This document shows positions 18,099 through 27,397 of a stretch of 64,000 bases of DNA, piece by piece. This stretch comes from an uncultured bacterium. Lineage in GTDB: Bacteria; Bacteroidota; Bacteroidia; Chitinophagales; Chitinophagaceae. Position numbers and translations under genes: made by a program. The DNA lies in contig CAIKEH010000010.1 of assembly GCA_903826405.1 (NCBI GenBank), positions 48,997-112,996 of the forward strand. Reading direction: 5' to 3'. How positions within the stretch are numbered: position 1 is the first letter of the stretch; every line of letters starts with the position of its first letter. The notes beneath the pieces are model-generated. The model saw nothing but the letters and a program-made list of their open reading frames with translations. It was not told the origin of the DNA and did no database searches.

Positions 18099-19313
18099 AT
18101 GAGTTCATCTATGACCATGCTCTATTCAATTCATGGGCGATTATTATTTTTCCTTCTCATGGGATTTTCAACGATTCATGCTCAGACCGGAAAGGTGATC
18201 CCCCCTGAAGGAACGTACATATTTAGTCCGATTGCTAAGCACGTTCACGGCAGCAGCCTGGCTGCATTACCTAATGGAGATATGCTGGCTGTCTGGTTTC
18301 AGGGCAGTGGTGAAAGGAGTGCAGACGATGTCCAGATCATGGGGTCAAGACTTGTACGGGGCTCATTGAAATGGTCTGAGCCATTCGCCATGGCCGATAC
18401 GAAGGATATTCCTGACTGCAATCCGGTATTATTCATGAACGATCAAGGAAAATTATTCCTGGTATGGATAGTGGTGCAAGCCAACAAGTGGGAGTCTTCC
18501 ATCCTTAAATTCAAGACTTCCATGGATTATGACAAGCCTGGGCCCCCTATTTGGAATTGGCAAGACAATATTTTCCTGAAGCCAGATGATCGCTTTGCCT
18601 CTGAAACTGAGGCACGGTTCAAGGAACTGCCCAAGACCGGTGCCGGTTGGAGTGCATATGCGCCGCGTTACGATGAAATGCTTGTACAGGCCAGTCATGA
18701 TGTGCAGAAAAGGAGCGTGGGCTGGATGACCCGGATCAAGCCACTCTTGCTGGAAAACGGACGCATTTTACTGCCGTTATATTCAGATGGTTTCAATTTC
18801 TCCATGATCGCCATATCCGATGATCATGGAGAAAACTGGCGCCCGAGTCTGCCATTGATCAGTCGGGGTGGTGTGCAGCCCGCATTGGTCAGGAAAAAAA
18901 ACGGGAACATCATGGCATTCATGCGCGATAACGGGGATGAACCAGGAAGGGTACAGGTCAGTGAATCCCGTGATAGCGGGATGAGTTGGACGGCTGCGAT
19001 CAAAACGGATATCCCTAATCCGGGAAGCAGTGTCGAAGCGATAGTGATGAAAGATGGGCGTTGGGCGTTCGTTGGAAATGATACCGAAGAAGGTCGTCAT
19101 AGGTTGAGTCTTTTCATTTCCGTTGACGAAGGCAGGACCTGGCCATTGAAGAAACAGCTTGAACAGGTGGAACCCGGGAAAGGAGGTTTTTCTTATCCTT
19201 GTTTGATACAAGCTCCCGACGGCTCACTACGTATGACCTATTCATTCCAGTTGGGAGATCAGGGCGAGACCATCAAATACTTGGTGATCGATCCTTCATC
19301 GATCCGACTGTGA
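18099..19313 (+). CDS. Exported sialidase-fold (BNR repeat) protein 1
   Basis: 404 residues from the ATG at 18099, chosen because it precedes a signal peptide (SIHGRLLFFLLMGFSTIHAQ); the open frame extends 36 codons further up without leader character. The protein is a six-bladed propeller of the BNR_2/exo-sialidase type: GSSLAALPNGDMLAVWFQGS, NPVLFMNDQGKLFLVW, and Asp-box-like turns SDDHGENW, SRDSGMSW and VDEGRTW. The family is usually annotated sialidase, but the FRIP/YRIP motif carrying a catalytic arginine of GH33 is not seen, so another glycan substrate is quite possible. It starts a run of same-strand genes with a ceramidase-like protein and a SusC/SusD pair, which suggests glycan or glycolipid processing outside the cytoplasm. 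Confidence 0.75.
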   Translation: MSSSMTMLYSIHGRLLFFLLMGFSTIHAQTGKVIPPEGTYIFSPIAKHVHGSSLAALPNGDMLAVWFQGSGERSADDVQIMGSRLVRGSLKWSEPFAMADTKDIPDCNPVLFMNDQGKLFLVWIVVQANKWESSILKFKTSMDYDKPGPPIWNWQDNIFLKPDDRFASETEARFKELPKTGAGWSAYAPRYDEMLVQASHDVQKRSVGWMTRIKPLLLENGRILLPLYSDGFNFSMIAISDDHGENWRPSLPLISRGGVQPALVRKKNGNIMAFMRDNGDEPGRVQVSESRDSGMSWTAAIKTDIPNPGSSVEAIVMKDGRWAFVGNDTEEGRHRLSLFISVDEGRTWPLKKQLEQVEPGKGGFSYPCLIQAPDGSLRMTYSFQLGDQGETIKYLVIDPSSIRL

Positions 19314-19387
19314 TGTTCATGACTCAAAGTTAATAGTCGCGCATAGCGAAGATTTTAATTGATATTTAAAACCATCGACACAGTAAC

Positions 19388-20653
19388 ATGAAACTTATCT
19401 ACACCATTTTCATCCTCGTCTTCTTTTCCCATTCCGGTTTGCATAGTCAGGGGCTTCGTGCAGGTGCTGCATTGCGCGTGATCACGCCATCGCCATTGTT
19501 GCCTGTTTCAGGCGGTATCGGTTCTCCAAGACCATCGACCGAAAAAAAAGGGGATCTCTTCGTTCGGGCGTTTGTTCTGGAAAAGGGTGGAACCCGGATC
19601 GCGATAGTCGGCGTTGATAATCTGGGATGGACATCTGTGTTAGGCAACAGATCAAGAGAAATGATCAAGGGTATTCCACCCGGAAATATTTTGATCGGGG
19701 CCACCCACACTCATAGCGCTCCTGACGCATATGCCTTTCCTGATGAGACCGGGAAGTCGGGGGCAGACCTTGCTTATTTGGATTGGTGTACACGGCAGAT
19801 CGCAGATGCAGTCAATGAGGCTCTCGCCAAACTTGAACCCGCTACCATTAGAACTGCGGTAGGTGAGGCCAAGGGCAAGATATCTTATAATTATTACGCC
19901 GATCAACTCTTTGATCCACGTTGTGGCGTCATACAGGCGGTTTCGGATTCCGGACAGCGCAAAGGGAAAGTTATTGCCACTTTGGTCAACTATGCGGTAC
20001 ATCCTGAAGTCATTGGACCGGACAGAGGTATACTCAGTCCGGATCTTTGCGGACCGCTCTACGATAGAATAGAATCCAAAGTCGGTGGAGTGGCGATCTT
20101 CATGAATGGTGCTCAGGGGGGTATGGTGACGGCTGATAACAGGAGACCTGATGGCAAGGAAGCCAACGATTGGGCCGAGTGTCAACGGATCGGTGAATTG
20201 CTTGCGGACGAAGCTTTGCGTATCATTTCTTCTGCAAACTTTAAGAAGGAGCCTGTGATTTACTGCCGTTCACGCAAATTGACTTTCCCAGTGGAATCCC
20301 AGTTGATGAAATACATATTGAAGAATTCTCCCTTGAATTTCCCTTTTCTTGCCGGAGATTCAGTCACTACACAATTGAATCTGCTGAACATAGGAGATGC
20401 CCAAGTGCTGACCATTCCCGGTGAGGCATTGCCTAATATCGGATATTATGTGAAAAAACAGATGAGGACCAGTCAGCCATTCCTCTTTGGTCTGACCAAT
20501 GATGCTTTCGGTTATATGTTGACGAAAGTGGATTTTGGAAGTTTCAGAAGGTATGAATATGTCAGCCGCACAAGTCTTGGTGAAATGACTGGGGAAATCT
20601 ATATGAAAAATGCATTGGAATTGATCCTCGATTGTCCATCCGCCCAACAATGA
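19388..20653 (+). CDS. Neutral/alkaline ceramidase N-domain-like exported hydrolase
   Basis: 421 residues with a signal peptide (LIYTIFILVFFSHSGLHSQG). The chain follows the N-terminal fold of neutral ceramidase: GAALRVITPSPLLPVSGG, LFVRAFVLEKG, VGVDNLGW, the zinc-site style ATHTHSAPDAYA, VNYAVHPEVIGPD and SPDLCGPLYDRI. In true ceramidases a serine nucleophile sits in an SN-x-GD block; here the equivalent region reads FMNGAQGGMVT, with glycine at that place. It also lacks the C-terminal domain of the roughly 650-residue ceramidases. The family extends beyond ceramide and many members are of unknown specificity. It lies 74 bases after the sialidase-like gene and is likely co-expressed. A metal-dependent amidase or esterase is the safest reading. 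Confidence 0.75.
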   Translation: MKLIYTIFILVFFSHSGLHSQGLRAGAALRVITPSPLLPVSGGIGSPRPSTEKKGDLFVRAFVLEKGGTRIAIVGVDNLGWTSVLGNRSREMIKGIPPGNILIGATHTHSAPDAYAFPDETGKSGADLAYLDWCTRQIADAVNEALAKLEPATIRTAVGEAKGKISYNYYADQLFDPRCGVIQAVSDSGQRKGKVIATLVNYAVHPEVIGPDRGILSPDLCGPLYDRIESKVGGVAIFMNGAQGGMVTADNRRPDGKEANDWAECQRIGELLADEALRIISSANFKKEPVIYCRSRKLTFPVESQLMKYILKNSPLNFPFLAGDSVTTQLNLLNIGDAQVLTIPGEALPNIGYYVKKQMRTSQPFLFGLTNDAFGYMLTKVDFGSFRRYEYVSRTSLGEMTGEIYMKNALELILDCPSAQQ

Positions 20654-21054
20654 TTACCTGTTCAAAAATGTCTCTATTCATCAATATTTTTTGGTGAATA
20701 AGAAATTGCTTCATAAATTTCGAGTCGGTTTTGGCCAATCCTATGATTCGAAGCCGATCTGAACGGTTTCTTTTCAATTGGAACGCCAATAATCCTCATT
20801 CGTGAGTACCGATCCAATTCGCTTTTGGCCTTTTATCTGGTATTGACCCATCTTAAAAGATAGGTTCCTCGTTAAAATGTAAGCCCATGGATCTGCGTAC
20901 ATCGCGGAAGCTTAGCCCATTTTACTGAGTTCGGACTTTCAGGATCTTTTCGACGAAAGTCATGTGCGGGTGAGGATTTTTATCATCATTTGAGCCATGA
21001 TATAGTTGTAGGGTTGATATTTTTATTAAGCATCAAATCCCAAAACCAGCCAAT
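20654..21054. other. Intergenic region upstream of first SusC
   Basis: 401 bases with no credible gene. A hairpin of eight pairs with an AT loop (20674-20699, TATTCATC / GGTGAATA) follows the ceramidase-like gene but has no T-tract, so termination is doubtful. A second small inverted repeat, ATCTTAAAAGAT, lies at about 20850-20861. The region likely contains the leader and promoter of the SusC/SusD operon. Confidence 0.3.
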
Positions 21055-24000
21055 ATGAGAAAAAGGTACATTTCCATTAACATTCTGAGCAGATTCGCTC
21101 TGCCGCTATTAACCCTGTTGATTTTGATGCAGGGAGCAGTAGCGAATGGTCGTCCTGAAAGCAAAAGGACCGATCTGAATTCATCCTCTCTTCGCCATTC
21201 CGTTCCTTCTGCCGACATGACGGTCAGAGGCAGGGTAATCGATGCCAATGGCCCATTGGCAGGAGCCACGGTATCTGAAAAAGGAACCGGAAGGCAGACG
21301 ATAACCAAGGGAGACGGTAGTTATAGCCTTACCGTTTCAGGCCCCGACGCCACACTTGTTGTATCCTATGTTGGATATAATACAAGGGAAGTTGTAGTTG
21401 GAGGGCGGACAGAGGTCAGCATCACCCTGGAACCCACTGCTGCACAACTATCTAGTGTTGTAGTGACGGCCTTGGGTCTTTCCCGTTCCAAAAAGTCATT
21501 GGGATATGCTGTCAGTGAAGTGAAATCAGAGGACCTCGTCCGCGGTGGAAATACGAATGTATTGAAGGCCATGGATGGTAAGGTCAGCGGTGTCAATTTC
21601 ACCAATCTCAGTAGTGACCCCACTTCTTCAGTATTGGTGAACATCAGGGGTACCACGGTGATGCCCACCCTTGGCGACCGTAACGTTGCCATCAAAGGTC
21701 AGCCTCTCTATGTTATCGACGGTATACCTGTCGGCACACAGACCTTCACGGCAAAGGATGGAGTTGACTTCGGAAACATTCTTTCTCAGCTCAACCCTGA
21801 GGATATTGATAATGTTACCATCCTGAAAGGTGGCAGCGCAGGTGCTCTTTATGGAGCTGAAGGTGGAAATGGTGTTGTGATGATCACGACCAAGTCCGGC
21901 AAATATGGCAAGAAAGGCATCGGTGTAAATTATACCACCTCTTTCACAGTTGACCAACCTTTCCGTTTTCTGAGGAATCAGACTTTGTACGGACCTGGAT
22001 ACAGGGCGGACAGTTGGGCAGTGGATGGCACGGACTGCTGGGGGCCTCGTCTCGATGGCACCACTTCTGCTGATTATTGGAATGTAGTGACACAACAGTG
22101 GGAAAACAAGAAGATGTATTCCAACGGACAGGATAATGTACAAACCTACCTGCAGAACGGAATGACTTTCGCTAATAATGTAAGCGTTACAGGAAATTAT
22201 GATAAAGGTTCATTTCGTCTTTCTCTGGCCGATCTCAACAACAAAGGCGTTATGCCCAACACCAAGACGGACCAGATCTCGGTTAGCCTGAATAGCGAAT
22301 ACAGATTGACAGATAAGTTGAAGGTGTCCGTTAGTACGAGCTACATCCGCACCTACTCGCCAAACAAAGCGAACAATGCAGGCTCGAACAGCGTACTCAA
22401 TGACCTTATGTTCGGCTTCCCGGTCAGCCTTCAGCCTATGAGCGATATGCACAATTATTGGTTGAAAGGATTTGAGGGTGTCAACCAGAATGGTGCGATC
22501 ATGCAGGATGGCCGCCCCGGTAGCTCGGTGTACGTCGGTTTGGACAATCCTTGGTGGACCACTTATGAGAAGATCCACCGCTTCACCCGCGACAACTATT
22601 TCGGGAAAGTTCAGCTGGACTGGGCCTTCACCCATAACCTCTCTCTCCTGGTTCGTACCGGTATGGAGAATGTAAAGGAATATTATGAATTGAGGCAGTC
22701 CTGGAGTGATCCCGACAACCATGGTCGGTTCGTTACAGGTAATAACAGCAGTCTCCTTGTGAACTCTGATGCCATACTTTCTTATAAGAATAATTTCGGG
22801 AAATTCTCCCTGAATGCTTCAGCGGGTATCAACTACGCCTACGGTAATACAAACAACCTGGAAATGACCGCCGGCAGACTTTCCGCGCCAGCACTTTTCC
22901 AGTTGTCTAACGCAGCTCCTGGAACACTGTCCACTTCATCTTCCGGATGGGGAACATCACAATCCTATAGTCTATATGGTATCGCCTCTTTGGGTTGGGC
23001 GGACCAACTTTACCTGGATATAACAGGACGAAATGATTGGAAAGGTATACTTCCTGAAGAGAAGATCAGTTACTTCTATCCATCAGCATCACTCAGCTGG
23101 ATAGCTTCAGAGACATTCAAAATGCCAGAATCGATCAGCCTGCTGAAATTCAGGTTGGCCCTTGCGGATGTGGGTAACGGCCTGGTCAGAAAAAGGAGTA
23201 TCGATACCTATTCCTTTGATGCAAGCGACTGGGGTGCAGCAAAAACTGTCGGCATCAATGCCACGCTGGTCGACAAGGATATCAAACCCATGCACTCTGT
23301 CACAAAGGAAGCTGGTGTTGACCTCAATATGTTCGATAACAGACTCCGATTCGATTTCACTTATTTTATCAAGGATCAAAAGAATCAGATCGACAATATC
23401 CCGACTGTTCCGGGTACTGGTTATGCTGGCCTGCTGACCAACATCGGCGATGTCCGAAACAAAGGATTCGAGATCGGCCTGGGCTTCACGCCAATCAAAA
23501 ACAAGGATTTCACTTGGGATGTTTCTGCAACACTGACACATTACAAGGCGGTCATCACTCGTCTTTCTGAAAAATTCGCTCCCAATGGTTATGTGTTCGC
23601 CGATTACGGACGTAATGAGAAAGTGAAGATCGCAGTAGGCGAAGAGATTGGCAACATCTATGAAGGCAGACCCATTCTGACAGTAAAGTCCGGCAAATAC
23701 AAGGGGATGCACCTTCTGGATAATGAAGCCGGCGAATTTCAAAATTCCAGTAGTGAGCTCGATCGCGCCATGTTGGGCAATTTCAACCCCAACTACATTT
23801 TCGGCTTCAATACCACGTTCCGCTATAAGCAGTTTTCCCTGAATTTGGTGGGTAGTTTGCGCATGGGTGGCAAGTATGTTTCTGTTAACCAGAAATACTT
23901 GGAGTCCAACGGACTTGCTCCGACCACACTTGGTTCTGGGTCGAACAATCCACTATGGAATGGCGGCAGGGATGCCTCTCAAGGTGGCCACCCCTGGCCT

Positions 24001-24492
24001 GCAGAAGGCTCCAGCCAATATGATGCCATCAACCAGAATAACGACGGTCAACGTTCTGACGCCGTACAGGATGCCAGCTACGCGAAAGGAGTTTTCCTGA
24101 ATCCTAATTATACCGGAGACCCTGCTGATGCCACCGATGCTGATTATATCGTAAATGGTGCTGACCCCAACAATACTTTCTACCAACTGCCTACCAACAG
24201 CTATGGCGATTGTATTTGGAATTTCAGCTCAACTCGTACATATGACGCTACCAATTTCAAGATGCGTGAGATATCCCTTTCCTATACGCTTCCGGTCAAA
24301 TATCTGGCCCATATGAAAATGACCGGTATCACTTTCTCGCTTATCGGCAGAAATGTGTTTCAGTGGACCAAATCCGGAAGAAATGAAGATCCTGAGTCCG
24401 CATTCTTAGGAGTAGGCACCGATCAGGGTATCCTCCGGGCCACCCTTCCCAGTGTGCGTTCATATGGATTCAAACTCAGCATAGGATTGTAA
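21055..24492 (+). CDS. SusC/RagA-type TonB-dependent outer-membrane transporter 1
   Basis: 1145 residues. After a signal peptide (about 1-30) comes a carboxypeptidase-regulatory-like domain (VRGRVIDANGPLAGATVSEKG), a TonB-box region (SSVVVTALGLSRSKKSLGY), a plug domain (LKAMDGKVSGVNF, PLYVIDGIPVG, NVTILKGGSAGALYGAEGGN), then a long 22-strand barrel that ends with the aromatic-poor strand SYGFKLSIGL. It imports oligosaccharides or glycoconjugate fragments across the outer membrane with energy from TonB. The partner SusD-like lipoprotein starts 21 bases downstream, and a strong terminator closes the pair. Neighbouring sialidase-like proteins on both sides suggest the substrate class, but this is inference. 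Confidence 0.95.
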   Translation: MRKRYISINILSRFALPLLTLLILMQGAVANGRPESKRTDLNSSSLRHSVPSADMTVRGRVIDANGPLAGATVSEKGTGRQTITKGDGSYSLTVSGPDATLVVSYVGYNTREVVVGGRTEVSITLEPTAAQLSSVVVTALGLSRSKKSLGYAVSEVKSEDLVRGGNTNVLKAMDGKVSGVNFTNLSSDPTSSVLVNIRGTTVMPTLGDRNVAIKGQPLYVIDGIPVGTQTFTAKDGVDFGNILSQLNPEDIDNVTILKGGSAGALYGAEGGNGVVMITTKSGKYGKKGIGVNYTTSFTVDQPFRFLRNQTLYGPGYRADSWAVDGTDCWGPRLDGTTSADYWNVVTQQWENKKMYSNGQDNVQTYLQNGMTFANNVSVTGNYDKGSFRLSLADLNNKGVMPNTKTDQISVSLNSEYRLTDKLKVSVSTSYIRTYSPNKANNAGSNSVLNDLMFGFPVSLQPMSDMHNYWLKGFEGVNQNGAIMQDGRPGSSVYVGLDNPWWTTYEKIHRFTRDNYFGKVQLDWAFTHNLSLLVRTGMENVKEYYELRQSWSDPDNHGRFVTGNNSSLLVNSDAILSYKNNFGKFSLNASAGINYAYGNTNNLEMTAGRLSAPALFQLSNAAPGTLSTSSSGWGTSQSYSLYGIASLGWADQLYLDITGRNDWKGILPEEKISYFYPSASLSWIASETFKMPESISLLKFRLALADVGNGLVRKRSIDTYSFDASDWGAAKTVGINATLVDKDIKPMHSVTKEAGVDLNMFDNRLRFDFTYFIKDQKNQIDNIPTVPGTGYAGLLTNIGDVRNKGFEIGLGFTPIKNKDFTWDVSATLTHYKAVITRLSEKFAPNGYVFADYGRNEKVKIAVGEEIGNIYEGRPILTVKSGKYKGMHLLDNEAGEFQNSSSELDRAMLGNFNPNYIFGFNTTFRYKQFSLNLVGSLRMGGKYVSVNQKYLESNGLAPTTLGSGSNNPLWNGGRDASQGGHPWPAEGSSQYDAINQNNDGQRSDAVQDASYAKGVFLNPNYTGDPADATDADYIVNGADPNNTFYQLPTNSYGDCIWNFSSTRTYDATNFKMREISLSYTLPVKYLAHMKMTGITFSLIGRNVFQWTKSGRNEDPESAFLGVGTDQGILRATLPSVRSYGFKLSIGL

Positions 24493-24513
24493 AAAAAACT
24501 CAAACTGATTGAT

Positions 24514-26166
24514 ATGAGACCAAACATCTATAAGCTCGTTTTATGCATCGGATTCCTGCTCATGGTGGGGTCCTGCTCCAAGGATGCATTACGGACATAC
24601 GACAGTCAACAGCAACTTGATGCCGTGGAGAGTGTGAACGACCCGTTCCTGCTTTCATCCATCATCAAGAACACTACGCTGTTTTATCAGGGCCTCGGTT
24701 ATCCTGACAGCAGGTTGCCCAGCGCCGTTCAATATATGCAAAGGAATTTCCAGGGTGGCGATAATTACTACTCTGGATTCAAGACCCCAAACAATGACTT
24801 GTATAGTGCGGTGAACATCCTCAAGCTCGTGGATGGTGCGATCAAACTCGCCGATTCCAGAGGGTCCAATACGCATAAAGGTATCTTCAAGATTTTCAGG
24901 TCATTGCTTTTCTCTTTCATGACGGATATGTACGGTGACATCTACTATTCAGAAGCCCTAAAAGGCAGGGAAGGCATCCTATATCCCAAGTATGATCATC
25001 AGGAGGATATCTACAAAAGTCTGCTGGCTGAATTGGATGAAGCAAACACGCTTATCCAATCCGGGACAGAACCCGTTTCCGATATCTATGACCTGATGTA
25101 TGGTGGTGATAAAAAGAAGTGGCAGAAATTCGCCAATTCACTCAAGTTGCGCCTGCTCTTGCGGGCCTCCAACAAATTGTCCGATGCTGGTGCACAGATG
25201 ACCGCGATCCTTAATGATCCTACCGGTCATCCCATCTTCACCGATAATGGAGACAACGCTGCCATGCCTTACATCGGAACAACTGGTGCAAATTCATGGG
25301 CTGGCGGAAGGTTGAACTGGGATTATTCAGAATTTGACCGTAGAAGGCCTTGCAAAACCTTGGTCGACAAACTTGCTGAACTCAATGATCCCAGACAAAG
25401 TATCTGGTTTGCTCCTGTTGAAAGGCCTTGGACCAGCGACCGTGCACTGGATGGAGTCACTTTCTCCACAACCGATGCCAATGGGTTCACGGATGAATCA
25501 ACCTGGGAATATCTGGACCGGACTAACCCCGATATAGAAGCTCAGTCTGCCAATATTCTTGATTCCAACAAGATCTATGCTGGATTCCTTCCTGGTATGT
25601 ATGGTGACTTCCTCAATGGCAATGGACATTATGATGTCAATGCCGGAGGTGTCGTGGGTAACTTCAAGGTTTCCCGTTACTCCCAGCTCTTCAGGCAAAA
25701 TGAACATCCTCTTCTCAAGGCTACCATCATGAACTCGGATGAAGTGGCATTCATACTTGCTGAAGCTGCAGCAAAAGGACTCATCACGGGTTCCTCAGAT
25801 GATTACTACCGGAGCGGGATATCACAAAGTCTCCAACGTTGGGGTGTGAGTGATGGCGATGCCGCAAACTACTTGGCCCAAAGCAGTATTTCACTCCCCG
25901 GTGATCAACAGGGCAAACTCGTGAAGATCGCCGATCAGAAATGGCTTTCCCTTTTCATGGTCGCTTCTGAAGCATACTTCGATTTGCGCAGGACGAGGTT
26001 GCCTGATATGTTCAACAACTATCTGCTCAATGGCCGTGAGTTCCCAAACAGGTTCATCTATCCAAGTGCTGAATCCGGACAGAACAGGGACGCATATAAT
26101 GGTGGCGTATCTACGCTGTCCCCAGCAGTGGATGATCAATATTCAAAAATGTGGTTGCTTCAGTAG
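24514..26166 (+). CDS. SusD-like_2 family surface glycan-binding lipoprotein 1
   Basis: 550 residues. The lipobox VGSC at about residues 17-20 marks a lipoprotein. The sequence has the features of the SusD-like_2 (PF12771) subgroup rather than classical SusD: DPFLLSSIIKNTTLFYQGLG, KIFRSLLFSFMTDMYGDIYYSEAL, YDLMYGGDKKKWQKFANSLKLRLLLRAS, and NSDEVAFILAEAAAKG. It captures ligand at the surface and forms a lid over the SusC barrel encoded 21 bases upstream. A near-perfect stem-loop with a T-run follows the stop, so the SusC/SusD pair probably ends its transcript here. Ligand unknown. Confidence 0.92.
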   Translation: MRPNIYKLVLCIGFLLMVGSCSKDALRTYDSQQQLDAVESVNDPFLLSSIIKNTTLFYQGLGYPDSRLPSAVQYMQRNFQGGDNYYSGFKTPNNDLYSAVNILKLVDGAIKLADSRGSNTHKGIFKIFRSLLFSFMTDMYGDIYYSEALKGREGILYPKYDHQEDIYKSLLAELDEANTLIQSGTEPVSDIYDLMYGGDKKKWQKFANSLKLRLLLRASNKLSDAGAQMTAILNDPTGHPIFTDNGDNAAMPYIGTTGANSWAGGRLNWDYSEFDRRRPCKTLVDKLAELNDPRQSIWFAPVERPWTSDRALDGVTFSTTDANGFTDESTWEYLDRTNPDIEAQSANILDSNKIYAGFLPGMYGDFLNGNGHYDVNAGGVVGNFKVSRYSQLFRQNEHPLLKATIMNSDEVAFILAEAAAKGLITGSSDDYYRSGISQSLQRWGVSDGDAANYLAQSSISLPGDQQGKLVKIADQKWLSLFMVASEAYFDLRRTRLPDMFNNYLLNGREFPNRFIYPSAESGQNRDAYNGGVSTLSPAVDDQYSKMWLLQ

Positions 26167-26193
26167 TGATGGGGCATTACGTTTGTGATATTT

Positions 26194-26232
26194 AAAATGA
26201 AGTCAGGGCTCCAAGGCCCTGACTTCATTTTT
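26194..26232 (+). terminator. Rho-independent terminator after SusD 1
   Basis: A 12-base perfect stem TGAAGTCAGGGC / GCCCTGACTTCA with a six-base loop, flanked by AAAA upstream and five T downstream, begins 28 bases after the SusD stop. The flanking A and T runs extend the pairing to 16 base pairs, so it may work in both directions, but the strand of use is clear from the genes. Confidence 0.9.
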
Positions 26233-26272
26233 GTAATCTGATGAAAAGTGTTCATTAAGGAAACCAACGATC

Positions 26273-27397
26273 ATGAAAAGAAAGATCATCTCCATAACCG
26301 TTTCCTGCTTGCATCAAACAAGTGTGCTGCTATTGACATTGGCGATATGGGGTTGTCATGATATTCAAGGAACTGCCAAGTCAACGCAGCTTGATCATAG
26401 TGTCCCCGATTGGATATTACCGGTGAAGGATTTCGTTGCTGGTGAGCACCCACCTTTCAAGGAGTGCCATGCTTCAACTATCCTTAGACTTAAGAACGGA
26501 AGTTTCCTCATCGCCTGGTTCGCAGGCGAAAAAGAGAAGAACGACAATGTAGGTATCTGGATGGTAAAAGGGAGTCCCAAGAATTGGACTTCGCCTTTTG
26601 AGGTCGCCAAGATCAGGAATGATGCTCATTGGAATCCGGTATTGTTCGCATCACCCACGGGCAGGATATTCCTCTTTTTCAAAGTGGGGAAAGACACGGA
26701 ACTCTGGGAAACCTGGTATAAGACTTCTGATGATGAAGGCAGCACTTGGACCGAAGCCAGGGAGCTGGTCAAGGGGGATAAGGGTGGACGTGGACCTGTA
26801 AGAAGCAAGCCCATTATCCTTTCCGATGGCACTTGGCTGGCTGGAGCATCACATGAATACAATGGGTTCCACGTATTCACGGACAGAAGCATGGACTCTG
26901 GTGCAAGCTGGATTCCCACTCCTTATCTGTCACTGTCGGACAGCTCATGGAAAGGTAAGGAACTCATACAACCCACATTGTGGGAATCAAATCCAGGTTT
27001 GGTGCACATGCTCATTCGGAGTGAGCTGGGATCCATATTCAGAAGTGATTCCAAGGACTTCGGCAAAACCTGGTCGGCCCTGTACAGAACAAGTTTACCC
27101 AATCCTAATAGCGGTATCGACGTGACTAAATTGCCTGATGGTACACTCGTTCTCGCCTATAATCCGGACAATCACAACGACGGAGACCGGGCCCCATTGC
27201 TGCTCGCTACATCATTCGATAACGGCCTCACATGGCCAAAATCATTCAGTGTGGAAGAGGGTAAAGGTGATGATGAATTCTCATACCCCGGCCTGATCAG
27301 TTTTGGAGATACGCTGGCTATGAGTTATACATGGCAAAGGAAAAACATAGCTTTCTGGATGGGTACGAAACAGGATCTGTTGAAAGAGGGTCATTAG
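26273..27397 (+). CDS. Sialidase-fold (BNR repeat) lipoprotein 2
   Basis: 374 residues, probable lipoprotein: a hydrophobic leader ends in LAIWGC near residue 28. The propeller shows the sequence FKECHASTILRLKNGSFLIA, HWNPVLFASPTGRIFLFF, and Asp-boxes SDDEGSTW, MDSGASW, KDFGKTW and FDNGLTW. Related proteins are usually labelled exo-alpha-sialidase, but no FRIP arginine motif is visible, and it differs clearly from the first sialidase-like protein. Its stop overlaps the stop of the convergent aldolase gene by three bases (27395-27396 shared, tails at 27394-27397), so no terminator separates them. Together with the aldolase and YhcH genes it suggests breakdown of sialic acid-like or other acidic sugars. 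The exact substrate cannot be told. Confidence 0.78.
   Translation: MKRKIISITVSCLHQTSVLLLTLAIWGCHDIQGTAKSTQLDHSVPDWILPVKDFVAGEHPPFKECHASTILRLKNGSFLIAWFAGEKEKNDNVGIWMVKGSPKNWTSPFEVAKIRNDAHWNPVLFASPTGRIFLFFKVGKDTELWETWYKTSDDEGSTWTEARELVKGDKGGRGPVRSKPIILSDGTWLAGASHEYNGFHVFTDRSMDSGASWIPTPYLSLSDSSWKGKELIQPTLWESNPGLVHMLIRSELGSIFRSDSKDFGKTWSALYRTSLPNPNSGIDVTKLPDGTLVLAYNPDNHNDGDRAPLLLATSFDNGLTWPKSFSVEEGKGDDEFSYPGLISFGDTLAMSYTWQRKNIAFWMGTKQDLLKEGH

Noticed and set aside
20674..20699. Hairpin after the ceramidase-like gene as a terminator
   Set aside because: Stem includes a G-U pair and AT loop, and no T-tract follows.
23107..23742. 211-residue minus-strand frame inside SusC 1
   Set aside because: Shadow of the SusC barrel coding sequence with no matching family.
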